A DNA stretch of 64,000 nucleotides, taken from NCBI RefSeq assembly GCF_007833355.1, contig NZ_CP020914.1, forward strand, positions 2,032,047-2,096,046. Reading direction: 5' to 3'. The stretch comes from Denitratisoma sp. DHT3 (GTDB lineage: Bacteria; Pseudomonadota; Gammaproteobacteria; Burkholderiales; Rhodocyclaceae). This document shows positions 55,469-63,403 of the stretch, piece by piece (within the stretch, counting starts at the first letter, position 1; each line of letters starts with the position of its first letter). A program made the position numbers and the translations under genes. The notes under the pieces are model-generated. The model saw only the letters and a list, made by a program, of their open reading frames with translations, ran no database searches and was not told the origin of the DNA.

Positions 55469-56254
55469 TCAACGCGCACCGCTGGGTAGTTTTAGACGCG
55501 CGCGGACAGCCTTACGCAGCCTGGCATCAAGCAGTGCATTGGCTTCGTCGCAGTCCATTCGAGTTCCTTCCTTGTCCAGATACCAGGCGAAGGCTTCCAT
55601 CGCCATGGCGCCGTCCACCGGATAGGGGGTGGTACCCGCCTCACTGAGTTGCCAGGCATGAAAAAGATCGAAGAGATCGCGTCCCTGCTCGCGCTGCATC
55701 AACGCCCGCGTCTTGGTGCCCAACATTTCATTGATGTCGTAGGAGCGCACGACGGCACGAATGCGCTCGCCTTCTTCGTCCAGCGTGTCCAGTTCGACGC
55801 CAACCAGCGGGTACAGCGACGCGCTTTCGTTGAGGTTGACCTCGACCTTGATGGTTTCCTCGCGCCGCAGGCCCACTGGTACGAATCGATAGGCGGTGCG
55901 CAGAATCTTCGACGGCCGCAGTACGTTGCGAATCGCCAGCCAGGCGTCGGCGATCAGCGAGTCGGCCGGCTGTCCCAGCACCGGCGTCAGCACGCGGCGC
56001 AGATGTTGATCCAGCGTTTCCGTATCCATCGCCTTGACGAGCACCAGATCGATGTCTTCCGAATAGCGTGCGGCCGGTGCCAGGTGCGCCTTGTGTAGGA
56101 CCGTGCCACCGCGCATCGCCAAATGTTCGCCCAGGACAGGATCGGCGAAGATGGCCGCCACACCACGGGATAGCCGCAGATCCTGCTCGATCTGACTGCG
56201 CTTGGGCCACGGCGCATGGCTCTGCCAGGCCGTCAGGTGGGCATGCTGGATCAT
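55469..56254 (-). CDS. abiEii: AbiEii-type nucleotidyltransferase toxin, 3' end disrupted by IS21
   Basis: A DUF1814/AbiEii protein of 261 residues, the toxin of a type IV toxin-antitoxin pair that can cause abortive phage infection. Motifs are FADPVLGEHLAMRGGTVLHK, the catalytic RYSEDIDLVLV (DxD) at about residue 65, TIKVEVNLNES, and LMQREQGRDLFDLFHAWQLSE. The host sequence ends at 55509; the last 12 residues (VRARLKLPSGAR) are read from the IS right end. The natural C-terminus is therefore lost, and activity is uncertain. The start overlaps the abiEi stop (ATGA). Confidence 0.85.
   Translation of the reverse strand: MIQHAHLTAWQSHAPWPKRSQIEQDLRLSRGVAAIFADPVLGEHLAMRGGTVLHKAHLAPAARYSEDIDLVLVKAMDTETLDQHLRRVLTPVLGQPADSLIADAWLAIRNVLRPSKILRTAYRFVPVGLRREETIKVEVNLNESASLYPLVGVELDTLDEEGERIRAVVRSYDINEMLGTKTRALMQREQGRDLFDLFHAWQLSEAGTTPYPVDGAMAMEAFAWYLDKEGTRMDCDEANALLDARLRKAVRARLKLPSGAR
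55482..55508 (-). repeat. IS21 right terminal inverted repeat
   Basis: Read on the minus strand it begins TGTCCGCGCGCG and ends AAAACTACCCAG, with a second copy of the core at 55458-55467. It forms the last 12 codons of the interrupted abiEii frame. Confidence 0.85.
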
Positions 56255-57066
56255 GTATTGGCGCTCCTGGCATCAAAGGTCAGTCGCACCTTGAAAGTGG
56301 TATCGACTTCAGACGATGTATCCGGCGCTTGTCCTCGCTCCAGGGGGATGAGACGCAGCGCCTTGTCGCGCAACCATTCGGCGACCCGCGACCCGAGGGC
56401 GCCCTGGTCCTCCAGGGCAAGCAAGGCCCCGAGACGTTGTGCGGTCGGGACTTCCTGCAGGGCATTCAGCGCCTCGATCAACCCCTGCGGCGTGCAGGAC
56501 ACCCACAACTCCCGCAGTACCTCTCGAACTCGGGCCATGCCGCCGACCAGGGCCACGCGCTCTACCAGTTCCAGCGCAGTCAGTTCCGGTGTACCGACCT
56601 TGAAGCGCCCGTCCGGCGTCTCGTGCCAGCGGGTCGGCATGTCTTCGATCCGTGCGCGGGTGTGAAACACCACCTCGTGGCGACCGACCGTGATGGGACG
56701 CCGACGTTCGGGCACCATCACCTGCGTCACCATCACCGCGTAAGGCGACGCTCCATAGGTTTCGGCGGCACTCAGCAGCGTGACGTAATAGGGAACACCC
56801 AGCGTCTTGCTCATGTAGCGGTCCAGCCAGGCTTCCGGGGGTGGGGCACCGGAGGCGGCGTGCTGCAGGGGCACGATGAGCCAGTGATCCGAGCCGCGGG
56901 ACAGGCGGACGAGCCGGCCACGCCGCTGCTGCCGATGCAGTGCCTGGTGCAGTGCTGCTGGGCTGACGCCAGGCAGCTCTGCGCGAATGTCCTCTGTGCG
57001 CAGGTTCAGCTTGCCGGAACGTTCGGCCGCGTCGAGTACGGCAGACAAGGGGCTGGGGGCGGCCAT
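56251..57066 (-). CDS. abiEi: AbiEi-type antitoxin/transcriptional regulator
   Basis: A 271-residue AbiEi family antitoxin with an N-terminal winged HTH (LNLRTEDIRAELPGVSPAALHQALHRQQRRGRLVRLSRGSDHWLIV, about residues 20-65). The AbiEi core includes YMSKTLGVPYYVTLLSAAETYGASPYAVMVTQVMVP. Antitoxins of this type repress their own promoter and counter the toxin without direct contact. The divergent promoter gap carries an inverted repeat (57084-57120). It leads the operon with AbiEii. Confidence 0.88.
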   Translation of the reverse strand: MAAPSPLSAVLDAAERSGKLNLRTEDIRAELPGVSPAALHQALHRQQRRGRLVRLSRGSDHWLIVPLQHAASGAPPPEAWLDRYMSKTLGVPYYVTLLSAAETYGASPYAVMVTQVMVPERRRPITVGRHEVVFHTRARIEDMPTRWHETPDGRFKVGTPELTALELVERVALVGGMARVREVLRELWVSCTPQGLIEALNALQEVPTAQRLGALLALEDQGALGSRVAEWLRDKALRLIPLERGQAPDTSSEVDTTFKVRLTFDARSANT

Positions 57067-57083
57067 GGAGTTTCCTCAAGCGT

Positions 57084-57120
57084 TTCGCGCAACATATCAT
57101 TATTCGTGACTTAACGCGAA
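57084..57120. promoter_or_regulatory. Inverted repeat at the abiE promoter
   Basis: TTCGCG (57084-57089) and CGCGAA (57115-57120) frame an A/T-rich core with a possible minus-strand -10 element (TAATGATAT). It lies 17 bases before the AbiEi start. This fits the AbiEi autorepression operator pattern. Confidence 0.55.
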
Positions 57121-57285
57121 CAAATTGCTCACCCGGCTTCGCCAGCCGCTTCCCTGAATCCCCAGGGAGGCCGCACCTGACCATCCGCCCTCCAGGAAGT
57201 CGGTTGAATCGCGGTTCCCTTTGTTTGCTGATGCGAATACCTGCCGCGGCGATGGTGACGGTTCCACGTTCCAGGGAGCCGTCAC

Positions 57286-57858
57286 ATGCGACTGTCCAAC
57301 CGTTTCCTTCGCCGCCCGGTCGCGCCCGGCTTGCTGGCGGTCTGCGTCCTGGCCTCCGGATGTGCCACCACCGCGGCGCCGCCGAGCCCGCCACTCGTGG
57401 AAGAGGCGGTCAGGGTACCGCCCGATGCCATAGCACCCACGCTGATCCCCGTGGCCCGCTACGGACGCTACACCCTGGTCGAGCTGGTGCCGGAACCTGC
57501 GCAGCGTGATCTCTTGCAGCAGGCGGTGGAGGTCTCGATTCCGCCCATGCTCGATGCCAGCGTGGGCGATGCCATGCGCCATGTGCTCCTGCGCTCCGGC
57601 TACCGGCTTTGCGATGCGGCCGAAGCCACCACGCTCTACGCGCTGCCGCTGCCTGCCGCACACCTGCGCCTGGGCCCGCTGATGCTGCGCGATGCCTTGC
57701 TGACCCTTGCCGGCCCCGCCTGGGAGCTGTCGGTCGATGACTTGACCCGCCAGGTCTGCTTCAGCCGGCACGGTGCTCCCACCTTCCTTTCCGCCAACCC
57801 GCCCGGCACCGCCACGCCCGTGCCGGACGCCGACCGGCCCGAGGAGACGCAGCCATGA
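57286..57858 (+). CDS. PilL N-domain lipoprotein of the ICE, PFGI-1 class
   Basis: A 190-residue lipoprotein with signal peptide and lipobox LASGC (Cys at about residue 26). The mature part RYGRYTLVELVPEPAQRDLLQQAVEVSIPP...VGDAMRHVLLRSGYRLCD...LPLPAAHLRLGPLMLRDALLTLAGPAW resembles the PilL N-terminal/secretin-like domain of ICE type IV transfer systems. It starts the conjugation block and overlaps the next gene (ATGA). Its partners are the mating-pair proteins beyond the window. Confidence 0.85.
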   Translation: MRLSNRFLRRPVAPGLLAVCVLASGCATTAAPPSPPLVEEAVRVPPDAIAPTLIPVARYGRYTLVELVPEPAQRDLLQQAVEVSIPPMLDASVGDAMRHVLLRSGYRLCDAAEATTLYALPLPAAHLRLGPLMLRDALLTLAGPAWELSVDDLTRQVCFSRHGAPTFLSANPPGTATPVPDADRPEETQP

Positions 57859-58502
57859 CCTTTCCCCAAGCGCCATCCGAGCGCGATACCCGCACGCGCT
57901 GGCTCAAGGTCGCCGCGGCCTTCTGGCTGGTCCTCATCAGTGCCGTGGCACTCATCAACAGCGTCGGCCTGTCGCGGCTCGCCGAACAAGCCCAGAGCAG
58001 CGCACAGGATGCGCAGCTCAATGCGCTGGGCCTGCGCGTGGCCGATCTCGAACAACGGGCCGATTCGGACAAGCGCCGGCCGGCGCCGATCAGTCAGGCC
58101 GAATTCGCCAACGCGCGGCAGGCGCTGGACGAACGGATGACGCGCCTCGAAGAGGCCGACGAGGCGAGGGCCATGGCCGTCGACCTGCAGACGCTGCAGG
58201 CGCGCGTGAACGGAATCGAGACCCGCCTGGAGAAGACCCGGCAGGTGGCATCCGCCGCTCGCCCGCGCGCTCCGGTTGTGACGAAGCCCAAGGTGCCGGA
58301 GCCGCCGTTCCGTGTGCTCGGCGTGGAGCTGCGGGGAGGCGAGCGCTTTCTGTCGATCACCTCCACCGCCGCGGCCTCGCTCGCGGGCGCCCGGCTGCTG
58401 CGCGAGGGCGATGCCGAGGGCGGCTGGCAACTGCAGTCCATCGAGGCGCAGGCGGGCGTGTTCCAGGTGAACGGCCAGACGCAGCGCGTTGCGGTGCCGT
58501 AG
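57855..58502 (+). CDS. Single-pass membrane protein with coiled coil in the ICE transfer operon
   Basis: A 215-residue protein. A membrane anchor (about residues 18-38, VAAAFWLVLISAVALINSV) is followed by an Ala/Glu/Gln-rich coiled coil (about 45-130, ALGLRVADLEQRADS..., MAVDLQTLQARVNGIETRLEKT). A periplasmic C-terminal domain (RVLGVELRGGERFLSITSTAAASLAG) closes it. It is annotated in related ICEs merely as a hypothetical or chemotaxis-like protein. A structural role in the transfer envelope is plausible. It is coupled to the PilL-like gene. Confidence 0.65.
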   Translation: MTFPQAPSERDTRTRWLKVAAAFWLVLISAVALINSVGLSRLAEQAQSSAQDAQLNALGLRVADLEQRADSDKRRPAPISQAEFANARQALDERMTRLEEADEARAMAVDLQTLQARVNGIETRLEKTRQVASAARPRAPVVTKPKVPEPPFRVLGVELRGGERFLSITSTAAASLAGARLLREGDAEGGWQLQSIEAQAGVFQVNGQTQRVAVP

Positions 58503-58511
58503 GAGGTCGCC

Positions 58512-59231
58512 ATGAACCTGCGGCCGTTGCTCGCTGCCGTCGTTCTGTTCGCCGCTTTCGGCGCATCCGCCCAGCCGGCCCCGGTGACGAACTCGCGCAT
58601 GGTGCTCGCCCAGGTGCAGCCGGGCGCCGATGCCGCGCTCGACGAGAGGCAGGCACGGGAATGGGGGCTTCAGCCCGAGGAGTGGGCGCGTTACCGGCAA
58701 CTGATGCAGGGGCCGCTCGGGGTCTATTCGCCCCAGCTCGATCCGCTCACGGCGCTGGGCATCGAGGCACGTAGCGAGGAGGAGCGCAGGCGCTACGCAG
58801 AGTTGCAGGTGCAGGCCGAGGCCCGGCGCGTCGGCAAGACGCTGGCCTACCAGCGCGCCTACGACGCGGCGTGGCAGCGCCTGTTTCCCGGCCAGCCGCG
58901 CGTGAGCCTGCCCGGCGCCAAGGCGCAGGGTGCCGGCAACACCGGCTCCGGGCGCCTGGCGGTCTTCGTCAAGGCCGACTGCGCACCGTGCGCGCAGCGC
59001 GTGCAGCAGTTGCAGGCGGCCGGTACGGCCTTCGATCTCTACATGGTCGGCAGCCGTCAGGACGACGCGCGCATCCGGCAGTGGGCCACCCAGGCGGGCA
59101 TCGACCCGGCCCGGGTGCGCGCCCGCGCCATCACGCTCAACCACGATGCGGGGCGCTGGCTGTCGCTCGGCCTGCCCGGCGAGCTGCCGGCCGTGGTGCG
59201 CGAGGTGAACGGCCAATGGCAGCGGCAATAG
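58512..59231 (+). CDS. ICE protein, PFL_4693 family
   Basis: A 239-residue periplasmic protein of the PFL_4693 (TIGR03759) ICE family. A signal peptide is followed by LDERQAREWGLQPEEWARYRQLMQGPLGVYSPQLDPLTALGIEARSEEERRRYAELQVQ, then a thioredoxin-like domain with CAPC (VFVKADCAPCAQRVQQLQ, about residue 160). It probably assists disulfide-dependent assembly of the conjugation apparatus. The next gene starts within its 3' end. Confidence 0.87.
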   Translation: MNLRPLLAAVVLFAAFGASAQPAPVTNSRMVLAQVQPGADAALDERQAREWGLQPEEWARYRQLMQGPLGVYSPQLDPLTALGIEARSEEERRRYAELQVQAEARRVGKTLAYQRAYDAAWQRLFPGQPRVSLPGAKAQGAGNTGSGRLAVFVKADCAPCAQRVQQLQAAGTAFDLYMVGSRQDDARIRQWATQAGIDPARVRARAITLNHDAGRWLSLGLPGELPAVVREVNGQWQRQ

Positions 59232-59836
59232 GTACTCCGGGCCGGGAGCGTCGGCCATCCCGCGTCACCATCCGCTGCGCCAGCGCCGTGCTGCTGCTCG
59301 CCACCGGCGGCTGGGCGTTGGCCGCCCTGGCGCGGGAAGTCCCGCCGCCGGCCTATCAACTGGCGGCGCATCGTGCAGACGTGCCGGCGGCGGTGCTGTA
59401 CGCGGTGGCCTTGCAGGAGAGCGGCGCCATGCTGCGCGGGCGCCTGATCCCCTGGCCGTGGACGCTCAACGTCGCCGGCACGCCACAGCGCTATGCCACC
59501 CGCGCCGAGGCCTGCGCGGGGCTGCACCGTGCGCTCGCCCACACGCCGGCCAATCGCATCGACGCCGGCCTTGGCCAAGTCAATCTCGGCTACCACACGC
59601 ATCGCTACACGCAGCCCTGCGAACTGCTGGACCCGTACCGCAACCTCGCCATCGCAGCGGAAATCCTGCACGAACAGCACACGCCGGGTGAGGACTGGCT
59701 GCTTGCCATCGGCCGCTATCACCGGCCCGCCGGCGGGGCACCCGCGGCGCGCTACCGGCGCAGTGTGCATCGGCACCTGACCCGCGTGCTCGACCCCGGC
59801 GTTCCCGTTCCAACCCTCCAGGCCACCACGCCATGA
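59216..59836 (+). CDS. Lytic transglycosylase-like protein of the transfer operon
   Basis: A 206-residue exported SLT-family protein. The hydrophobic segment (about residues 20-40) is followed by the catalytic Glu motif AVLYAVALQESG (about 60-71), then DAGLGQVNLGYHTHRY and the helical end LAIAAEILHEQ. It would open peptidoglycan for the conjugation channel. The start at 59216 overlaps the previous gene by 16 bases in another frame. Its stop overlaps the next start (ATGA). Confidence 0.85.
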   Translation: MAAAIGTPGRERRPSRVTIRCASAVLLLATGGWALAALAREVPPPAYQLAAHRADVPAAVLYAVALQESGAMLRGRLIPWPWTLNVAGTPQRYATRAEACAGLHRALAHTPANRIDAGLGQVNLGYHTHRYTQPCELLDPYRNLAIAAEILHEQHTPGEDWLLAIGRYHRPAGGAPAARYRRSVHRHLTRVLDPGVPVPTLQATTP

Positions 59837-60366
59837 ACCACATCGTTCTCATCGCCACCATCGGGCTGCTGTCCACGACTTCCGTCTTCGCCCAGACCGC
59901 CTCCGCGCCGCTGATCGTCGTCGAAGACCGTGGCGGCGACTCCGCGCTGCCGTACTACCAGTCGCTGAATCCTCAGCCGGATCAGGCCACACCGCCGGCC
60001 CCGATGCCGGCCCCTCGCGTGGGCAACGCGGCCGACGCCGAAGCCGCCATGCTGCCGGTGCGCTCGACGCAACTGTCGCCGGGCGAGGTGCAGCGCCGCG
60101 TCATCCGGGCGCCGGGCCTGACGGCGCTGTTCCTGATCGGCGATGACGAGCGGTCGCGTGCCTGGCTGCGGCAGCGGCAGGCGGCGCTGCGAGAGCTGCA
60201 GGCCGTGGGCCTGGTGGTCAACGTGGACTCGATGGCCGCGCTGACGGCGCTGCGCAGGCTGGCTCCCGGCCTGACCCTCTCGCCGGCCTCCGGCGACGAC
60301 CTGGCCCAGCGCCTGGGCCTGCGCCACTACCCGGTGCTCATCACGGCCACCGGTGTCGAGCAGTAG
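59833..60366 (+). CDS. ICE protein, PFL_4695 family
   Basis: A 177-residue exported protein of the PFL_4695 (TIGR03765) family. The signal peptide MNHIVLIATIGLLSTTSVFA is followed by PLIVVEDRGGDSALPYYQSLNP, and RVIRAPGLTALFLIGDDERSRAWLRQRQ with GDDLAQRLGLRHYPVLITATGVEQ at the end. A role in the transfer envelope is known only from its context. It precedes TraD by eight bases. Confidence 0.85.
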   Translation: MNHIVLIATIGLLSTTSVFAQTASAPLIVVEDRGGDSALPYYQSLNPQPDQATPPAPMPAPRVGNAADAEAAMLPVRSTQLSPGEVQRRVIRAPGLTALFLIGDDERSRAWLRQRQAALRELQAVGLVVNVDSMAALTALRRLAPGLTLSPASGDDLAQRLGLRHYPVLITATGVEQ

Positions 60367-60374
60367 GTGCGCAA

Positions 60375-62531
60375 ATGGCCCAACCGCATGCGGTCGAGGT
60401 GCTGCTGCGGCCAGCGGTGGAGCTTTACACCGTGGCGGTCTGCACCGGCGCCGCGATTCTGTGCCTGGTGGCACCGTGGTCGCTCGCGCTGAACCCGCTG
60501 CTCGGCCTGGGCTCGGCGCTGGCGTTCCTGACCTTCGGTGCGATTCGCCTGCGCGATGCCTGGGCGATCCTGCGCTATCGCCGCAACATCCGCCGCCTGC
60601 CGCGCTACGTGATGACCAGCCGCGACGTGCCGGTGAGTCAGCAACGGCTGTTCGTCGGCCGGGGTTTTCGCTGGGAGCAGCGGCACACGCACCGGCTGAT
60701 GCAGACCTACCGGCCGGAGTTCCGCCGCTATGTCGAGGCGACGACCATCTACCGGGCCGCCCGGCGGCTGGAGGAGCGGCTTGAGTTCGCGCCGTTTCCC
60801 GTCTCGACGCTGGCGCGCGCGCTGGCCTGGGACAGCCCGCTCAACCCGGCGCGGCCGCTGCCGCCGGTCGGCGGACTGCCGCGTCTGCATGGCATCGAAC
60901 CGCACGAGGTCGACGTCACCCTGCCGCTGGGCGAGCGCGTCGGCCACACCCTGGTGCTGGGCACCACGCGCGTGGGCAAGACGCGGCTGGCCGAGTTGTT
61001 CATCACCCAGGACATCCGCCGCAAGGTCCGCGGCGAGCACGAGGTGGTGATCGTCTTCGACCCCAAGGGCGATGCGGACCTGTTGAAGCGCATGTACGTC
61101 GAGGCCAAGCGCGCCGGGCGCGAAGGCGAGTTCTACGTCTTCCATCTGGGCTGGCCGGACATCTCGGCGCGCTACAACGCCGTGGGCCGGTTCGGGCGGA
61201 TCTCCGAGGTGGCCACGCGCATCGCCGGACAGCTCTCGGGCGAAGGCAACAGCGCCGCCTTCCGCGAATTCGCCTGGCGCTTCGTCAACATCATCGCCCG
61301 CGCCCTGGTCGAGCTGGGGCAGCGCCCGGACTACCTGCTGATCCAGCGCCACGTCATCAACATCGACGCGCTGTTCATCGAGTACGCCCAGCACTACTTC
61401 GCCAAGAACGAGCCGAAGGCCTGGGAGGTCATCGTCCAGCTCGAAGCGAAGCTGAACGACAAGAACATCCCGCGCAACATGATCGGGCGCGAGAAGCGCG
61501 TGGTGGCCCTCGAACAATACCTGTCGCAGGTGCGCATCTATGACCCGGTGCTCGACGGCCTGCGCAGCGCCGTGCGCTACGACCGGACGTACTTCGACAA
61601 GATCGTCGCCTCGCTGCTGCCGCTGCTGGAGAAGCTCACCACGGGCAAGATCGCGCAGCTGCTCGCACCGAACTATTCCGACCTGTCCGACCCGCGGCCG
61701 ATCTTCGACTGGATGCAGGTCATCCGCAAACGCGCAGTGGTCTACGTGGGGCTGGATGCGCTGTCCGACGCCGAAGTCGCGGCGGCGGTGGGCAACTCGA
61801 TGTTCAGCGATCTGGTCTCGGTTGCCGGCCACATCTACAAGTTCGGCATCGACGACGGGCTACCCGGCGCCGCGGCGGGCGCCAAGATTCCGATCAACGT
61901 CCACGCCGACGAATTCAATGAACTCATGGGCGACGAGTTCATTCCGATGGTCAACAAGGGCGGCGGTGCCGGCATGCAGGTGACGGCCTACACGCAGACC
62001 TTGAGCGACATCGAGGCGCGCATCGGCAACAGGGCCAAGGCTGGCCAAGTGGTCGGCAACTTCAACAATCTGTTCATGCTGCGCGTGCGCGAGACCGCCA
62101 CCGCCGAACTGCTGACGCGACAACTGCCCAAGGTCGAGGTGTACGCCACGGCACTGATGAGCGGCGCCACCGACAGCTCCGACCCGCACGGCAATACCGC
62201 GTTCACGTCCAGCACCCAGGACCGTATCAGCACGACCAGCGTGCCATTGATCGAGCCCGCGCATGTCGTGGCGCTGCCCAAGGGGCAATGCTTCGCGCTG
62301 ATCGAGGGCGGCAACCTCTGGAAAGTCCGCATGCCGCTGCCGGCACCAGATCCCGACGAAGCCATGCCGAAGGATCTGCAGGAGCTGGCCGGCTACATGC
62401 GGCAGCACTACGTCGAGGCAGGAGACTGGTGGGAGAACCAAGGCATCCCCGGCCTGCAGGACAAGGCGCTGCCCGACGACCTGCTGGATGACTTCAAGCA
62501 GATGGCCGCCGCTGAAGAGGCCGAAGCATGA
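60375..62531 (+). CDS. traD: TraD/VirD4-type conjugative coupling protein
   Basis: A 718-residue coupling ATPase that hands the relaxosome DNA to the type IV secretion channel. Two N-terminal membrane segments (about residues 15-60) are followed by Walker A GTTRVGKTRL (about 196) and Walker B VVIVFDPKGDADLL (about 223). The all-alpha insertion contains FAWRFVNIIARALVELGQRP, and further motifs include VYVGLDALSD and VHADEFNELMGDEFIPMVNKGGGAGMQVTAYTQTLSD. It belongs to the TraD group of SXT/PFGI-type ICEs. It is coupled to the next gene (ATGA). Confidence 0.93.
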   Translation: MAQPHAVEVLLRPAVELYTVAVCTGAAILCLVAPWSLALNPLLGLGSALAFLTFGAIRLRDAWAILRYRRNIRRLPRYVMTSRDVPVSQQRLFVGRGFRWEQRHTHRLMQTYRPEFRRYVEATTIYRAARRLEERLEFAPFPVSTLARALAWDSPLNPARPLPPVGGLPRLHGIEPHEVDVTLPLGERVGHTLVLGTTRVGKTRLAELFITQDIRRKVRGEHEVVIVFDPKGDADLLKRMYVEAKRAGREGEFYVFHLGWPDISARYNAVGRFGRISEVATRIAGQLSGEGNSAAFREFAWRFVNIIARALVELGQRPDYLLIQRHVINIDALFIEYAQHYFAKNEPKAWEVIVQLEAKLNDKNIPRNMIGREKRVVALEQYLSQVRIYDPVLDGLRSAVRYDRTYFDKIVASLLPLLEKLTTGKIAQLLAPNYSDLSDPRPIFDWMQVIRKRAVVYVGLDALSDAEVAAAVGNSMFSDLVSVAGHIYKFGIDDGLPGAAAGAKIPINVHADEFNELMGDEFIPMVNKGGGAGMQVTAYTQTLSDIEARIGNRAKAGQVVGNFNNLFMLRVRETATAELLTRQLPKVEVYATALMSGATDSSDPHGNTAFTSSTQDRISTTSVPLIEPAHVVALPKGQCFALIEGGNLWKVRMPLPAPDPDEAMPKDLQELAGYMRQHYVEAGDWWENQGIPGLQDKALPDDLLDDFKQMAAAEEAEA

Positions 62532-63277
62532 GCGATCCGGCTGTCGCGGCCCAGCGCCAGCAGCAACGACAGCAGGGGCTGATCGCCGGCCTGGTCACGC
62601 TGCCGTTCCGCTTCTTCGGCGTGCTGTGCGGCGCGCTGCTGCTGTGCATCCTGATCGAATGCGTCGGCATGCACTTCTTCTGGCCCGATCAGGGCTGGCG
62701 CCACGCGCAGGGCATGCTGCACTACGAGCTGGATCAGCTCTCCACGCATTTCACGCGCAGCGCGCTGATGCAGGAGCCGGGGCGCACCGCGCACCGGCTG
62801 GTCGAGCAGGGCTACGACTGGCTGTTCGTGAAGAGCGGTTTGCTGGACTGGATACGCGATGCCTCGGCGCAGGCCAGCGCCGGCAGCCATCGCTCGACCA
62901 AGGATTTCCGCTACTACATCGGCTTGGTCTACGTGAACGTGGAGAGCTACCTGATCGCGGCGGCCTACACGACGCTGGTCTTCCTCGTGCGGTTGCTGGT
63001 GCTGTGCCTGACCCTGCCGCTGTTCCTGATGGCCGCCTTCGTCGGCCTCGTGGACGGGCTGGTGCGCCGGGACATCCGCCGATTTGGCGCGGGACGCGAG
63101 TCGGGGTTCATCTATCACCGCGCCAGGGCCAGCCTGATCCCGTTGGCCGTGCTGCCGTGGGTGACTTACCTGGCACTGCCGGTCAGCGGGAACCCGCTGC
63201 TGATCCTGCTGCCCAGCGCCGTGCTGCTCGGCGTCGCCGTGTGCATCGCGGCGGCGACGTTCAAGAAGTACTTGTAG
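62528..63277 (+). CDS. ICE membrane protein, PFL_4697 family
   Basis: A 249-residue inner-membrane protein of the PFL_4697 (TIGR03747) family, with four hydrophobic segments: LITLPFRFFGVL-type N-terminus, YLIAAAYTTLVFLVRLLVLCLTLPLFLMAAFVGLVDGL, LIPLAVLPWVTYLALPV, LLILLPSAVLLGVAVCIAA. The basic cytosolic loop RRDIRRFGAGRESGFIYHRA is a family mark. It works with TraD in the transfer channel (inferred from constant adjacency). The 126-bp gap downstream shows no gene before the convergent phospholipase-D-like gene. Confidence 0.88.
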   Translation: MSDPAVAAQRQQQRQQGLIAGLVTLPFRFFGVLCGALLLCILIECVGMHFFWPDQGWRHAQGMLHYELDQLSTHFTRSALMQEPGRTAHRLVEQGYDWLFVKSGLLDWIRDASAQASAGSHRSTKDFRYYIGLVYVNVESYLIAAAYTTLVFLVRLLVLCLTLPLFLMAAFVGLVDGLVRRDIRRFGAGRESGFIYHRARASLIPLAVLPWVTYLALPVSGNPLLILLPSAVLLGVAVCIAAATFKKYL

Positions 63278-63403
63278 TTTTCTATGGCCCGCAAACCACA
63301 ATCATCCACTCGCTTTCCGCAAGAGCCAATGACTTTCCCCAGCTCGTGCAATGTCGTCATCTCTCCCCCATGGCACCTTATAGCGGGTCTGTTTCGCTTG
63401 ATG

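Larger units (their letters stand above)
52937..55508 (+). mobile_element. IS21-family insertion sequence
   Basis: The element carries istA and istB and is bounded by imperfect inverted repeats of 27 bases. The left end starts TGTTGACGCGC; the right end, on the minus strand, starts TGTCCGCGCGC. Both share AAAACTACCCAG. Second internal copies of the repeat lie at each end, as is usual for IS21 (left 52984-52997, right 55458-55467). The flanking bases (CTCGGC left, GCCTTA right) are not a direct repeat, so no target duplication is evident. It interrupts the 3' end of the AbiEii gene. Confidence 0.9.

Noticed and set aside
52931..55514. Target-site duplication flanking the IS21 element
   Set aside because: The flanks CTCGGC and GCCTTA do not match as direct repeats. 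At most two bases are shared.
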